Shown here: in pieces, positions 62,920 to 64,000 of the stretch
How positions within the stretch are numbered: position 1 is the first letter of the stretch
How the letters are laid out: each line of letters starts with the position of its first letter
NCBI RefSeq assembly: GCF_002874965.1
Contig: NZ_CP025624.1
Span: forward strand, 5,766,001 to 5,830,000
Source of the DNA: Pseudomonas sp. NC02
GTDB taxonomy: Bacteria; Pseudomonadota; Gammaproteobacteria; Pseudomonadales; Pseudomonadaceae
Length of the DNA stretch: 64,000 bases
Direction of reading: 5' to 3'
Notes under the pieces: model-generated
The model's database searches: none
What the model saw: the letters and a program-made list of their open reading frames with translations, nothing else
What the model was told of the DNA's origin: nothing
Position numbers and translations under genes: made by a program

Positions 62920-63894
62920 ATGAGCCAATCCAGCGACCTTATTCAATCCGCACAACGCACCATCCGCCTCGAGCTTGAAGCCGTAGAAGGCTTGCTGGCC
63001 CATATCGACGCGGATTTCGTACGCGCCTGCGAGATGATTCTGGCCAGCAAGGGCCGCGTAGTGGTGGTCGGCATGGGCAAATCCGGGCATGTCGGCAACA
63101 AGATCGCCGCCACCCTGGCGAGCACCGGGACCACCGCGTTCTTCGTGCATCCGGCCGAAGCCAGCCACGGCGACATGGGCATGATCACCCGGGACGACAT
63201 CATCCTGGCACTGTCCAACTCCGGCACCACCAACGAAATCGTGACCCTGCTGCCGCTGATCAAGCGCCTGGGTATCCAGCTGATCAGCGTGACCGGCAAC
63301 CCGGACTCGACGCTGGCAAAAGCCGCCGAAGTGAATTTGAACGTGCACGTTGCCCACGAGGCCTGCCCGCTGAACCTGGCACCGACCTCCTCCACCACCG
63401 CCGCCCTGGTCATGGGCGATGCGCTGGCCGTGGCATTGCTGGAAGCCCGCGGGTTTACCGCCGAAGACTTCGCGTTTTCCCACCCGGGCGGCGCCCTTGG
63501 CCGTCGCCTGCTGCTGAAAGTGGAAAACGTCATGCACGCCGGCGACGAGCTGCCACAGGTGCCACGCGGCACCTTGCTGAAAGATGCCTTGATGGAAATG
63601 ACCCTCAAGCGCCTGGGCATGACCGTAATCCTGGAGTCCGACGGGCGGCTGGCCGGGGTCTTCACCGACGGCGACCTGCGCCGCACCCTGGACCGCAACC
63701 TCGACATCCAGACCGCCACCATCGACGAAGTCATGACGCCTCACGGCAAGACCGCACGCCCTGACATGCTCGCGGCCGAAGCACTGAAGATCATGGAAGA
63801 CCACAAGATCCTGGCGCTGGTGGTGGTCGACAGCGACGACCGTCCGGTTGGCGCCCTGAACATGCACGACTTGCTGCGTGCGGGAGTGATGTAA
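62920..63894 (+). CDS. kdsD: D-arabinose 5-phosphate isomerase
   Basis: Converts ribulose 5-phosphate to arabinose 5-phosphate, the precursor of Kdo in LPS. The 324-residue protein has an N-terminal SIS domain (VVVVGMGKSGHVGNK near 47-61) and two C-terminal CBS domains (about 205-324). The chosen ATG gives MSQSSDLIQSAQ; upstream in-frame starts overlap the promoter. kdsC follows at once. Confidence 0.96.
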   Translation: MSQSSDLIQSAQRTIRLELEAVEGLLAHIDADFVRACEMILASKGRVVVVGMGKSGHVGNKIAATLASTGTTAFFVHPAEASHGDMGMITRDDIILALSNSGTTNEIVTLLPLIKRLGIQLISVTGNPDSTLAKAAEVNLNVHVAHEACPLNLAPTSSTTAALVMGDALAVALLEARGFTAEDFAFSHPGGALGRRLLLKVENVMHAGDELPQVPRGTLLKDALMEMTLKRLGMTVILESDGRLAGVFTDGDLRRTLDRNLDIQTATIDEVMTPHGKTARPDMLAAEALKIMEDHKILALVVVDSDDRPVGALNMHDLLRAGVM

Positions 63895-64000
63895 ATGACC
63901 ACCGACCTGTTGCAACGGGGCAAGCACATCAAGCTGGCGATTTTCGACGTCGACGGCGTGCTGACGGATGGCCGCCTGTACTTTCTGGAAGACGGCAGCG
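63895..64000 (+). CDS. kdsC: 3-deoxy-D-manno-octulosonate 8-phosphate phosphatase, 5' end only
   Basis: The first 35 codons are present (MTTDLLQRGKHIKLAIFDVDGVLTDG...), running off the right edge. FDVDGVLTDG is the HAD-phosphatase nucleophile motif of KdsC, which dephosphorylates Kdo 8-phosphate. The ATG follows the kdsD stop directly, so the two Kdo genes are translated together. Confidence 0.93.
   Translation, partial: MTTDLLQRGKHIKLAIFDVDGVLTDGRLYFLEDGS

Overview
The window is a GC-rich chromosomal segment with the gene content and organisation of a Pseudomonas of the P. fluorescens group. The evidence is the dcw (division and cell wall) gene order, the mraZ/rnpB/rsmI/lpoA/yraN/gmhA and mqo/PA4642-like/hpt/upp/uraA neighbourhoods, the mla-ibaG-murA-his arrangement, and seven paired REP elements of three sequence families typical of this group. 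Nearly all genes are core; there is no phage, insertion sequence, integrase, CRISPR array or tRNA that I could see.

Region 1 (1-17.7 kb, minus strand) is the complete dcw cluster read from its promoter: mraZ-rsmH-ftsL-ftsI-murE-murF-mraY-murD-ftsW-murG-murC-ddlB-ftsQ-ftsA-ftsZ, then the 5' part of lpxC. Genes mostly overlap by 1-11 bases. A sigma70-like promoter with three 10-bp-spaced AAGTGG repeats (a candidate MraZ operator) heads it. Region 2 (17.9-24.6 kb) has the RNase P RNA gene, rsmI (probable TTG start), the lpoA-yraN-gmhA-dolP-like operon, an OmpA-family lipoprotein and a metallo-beta-lactamase-fold hydrolase.

Region 3 (24.7-28.6 kb) is a Pqi lipid-transport operon with PqiA split into two genes, PqiB, PqiC and a small membrane protein. 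Region 4 (28.6-37 kb) is the most accessory-looking part: a MalT/AlkS-type LuxR regulator, a DUF1329 and a DUF1302 protein, and an AMP-forming acyl-CoA ligase, all on the minus strand. It looks like an uptake and activation module for an unidentified hydrophobic acid or ester. Region 5 (37-48.4 kb) is mixed housekeeping: LysE exporter, 2-hydroxyacid dehydrogenase, RsmC, a yybP-ykoY (manganese) riboswitch before a TMEM165/GDT1-family exporter, M48 lipoprotein protease, chemoreceptor, SRAP protein, small zinc-ribbon and DUF2007 proteins, an acyltransferase, YajG lipoprotein and small unknown proteins.

Region 6 (48.4-54.4 kb) starts with a 727-base non-coding stretch before mqo, followed by PA4642-like and PA4643-like genes, hpt, upp and uraA. 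Region 7 (54.5-64 kb) has hisC-hisD-hisG, murA, ibaG and the mlaFEDCB lipid-asymmetry operon, then the divergent kdsD-kdsC start (Kdo synthesis). Envelope biogenesis is the dominant theme: peptidoglycan (mur, fts, lpoA), LPS (lpxC, gmhA, kdsD/C) and phospholipid trafficking (mla, pqi).

Best leads beyond routine annotation: an identical operator-like element shared by the M48 protease gene and an 85-residue membrane-protein gene; a nested RNA structure that would hide the hisD ribosome binding site; a perfect 13-bp inverted repeat in front of the acyl-CoA ligase; the DUF1302/DUF1329/ligase/regulator module itself; and the long leader before mqo.
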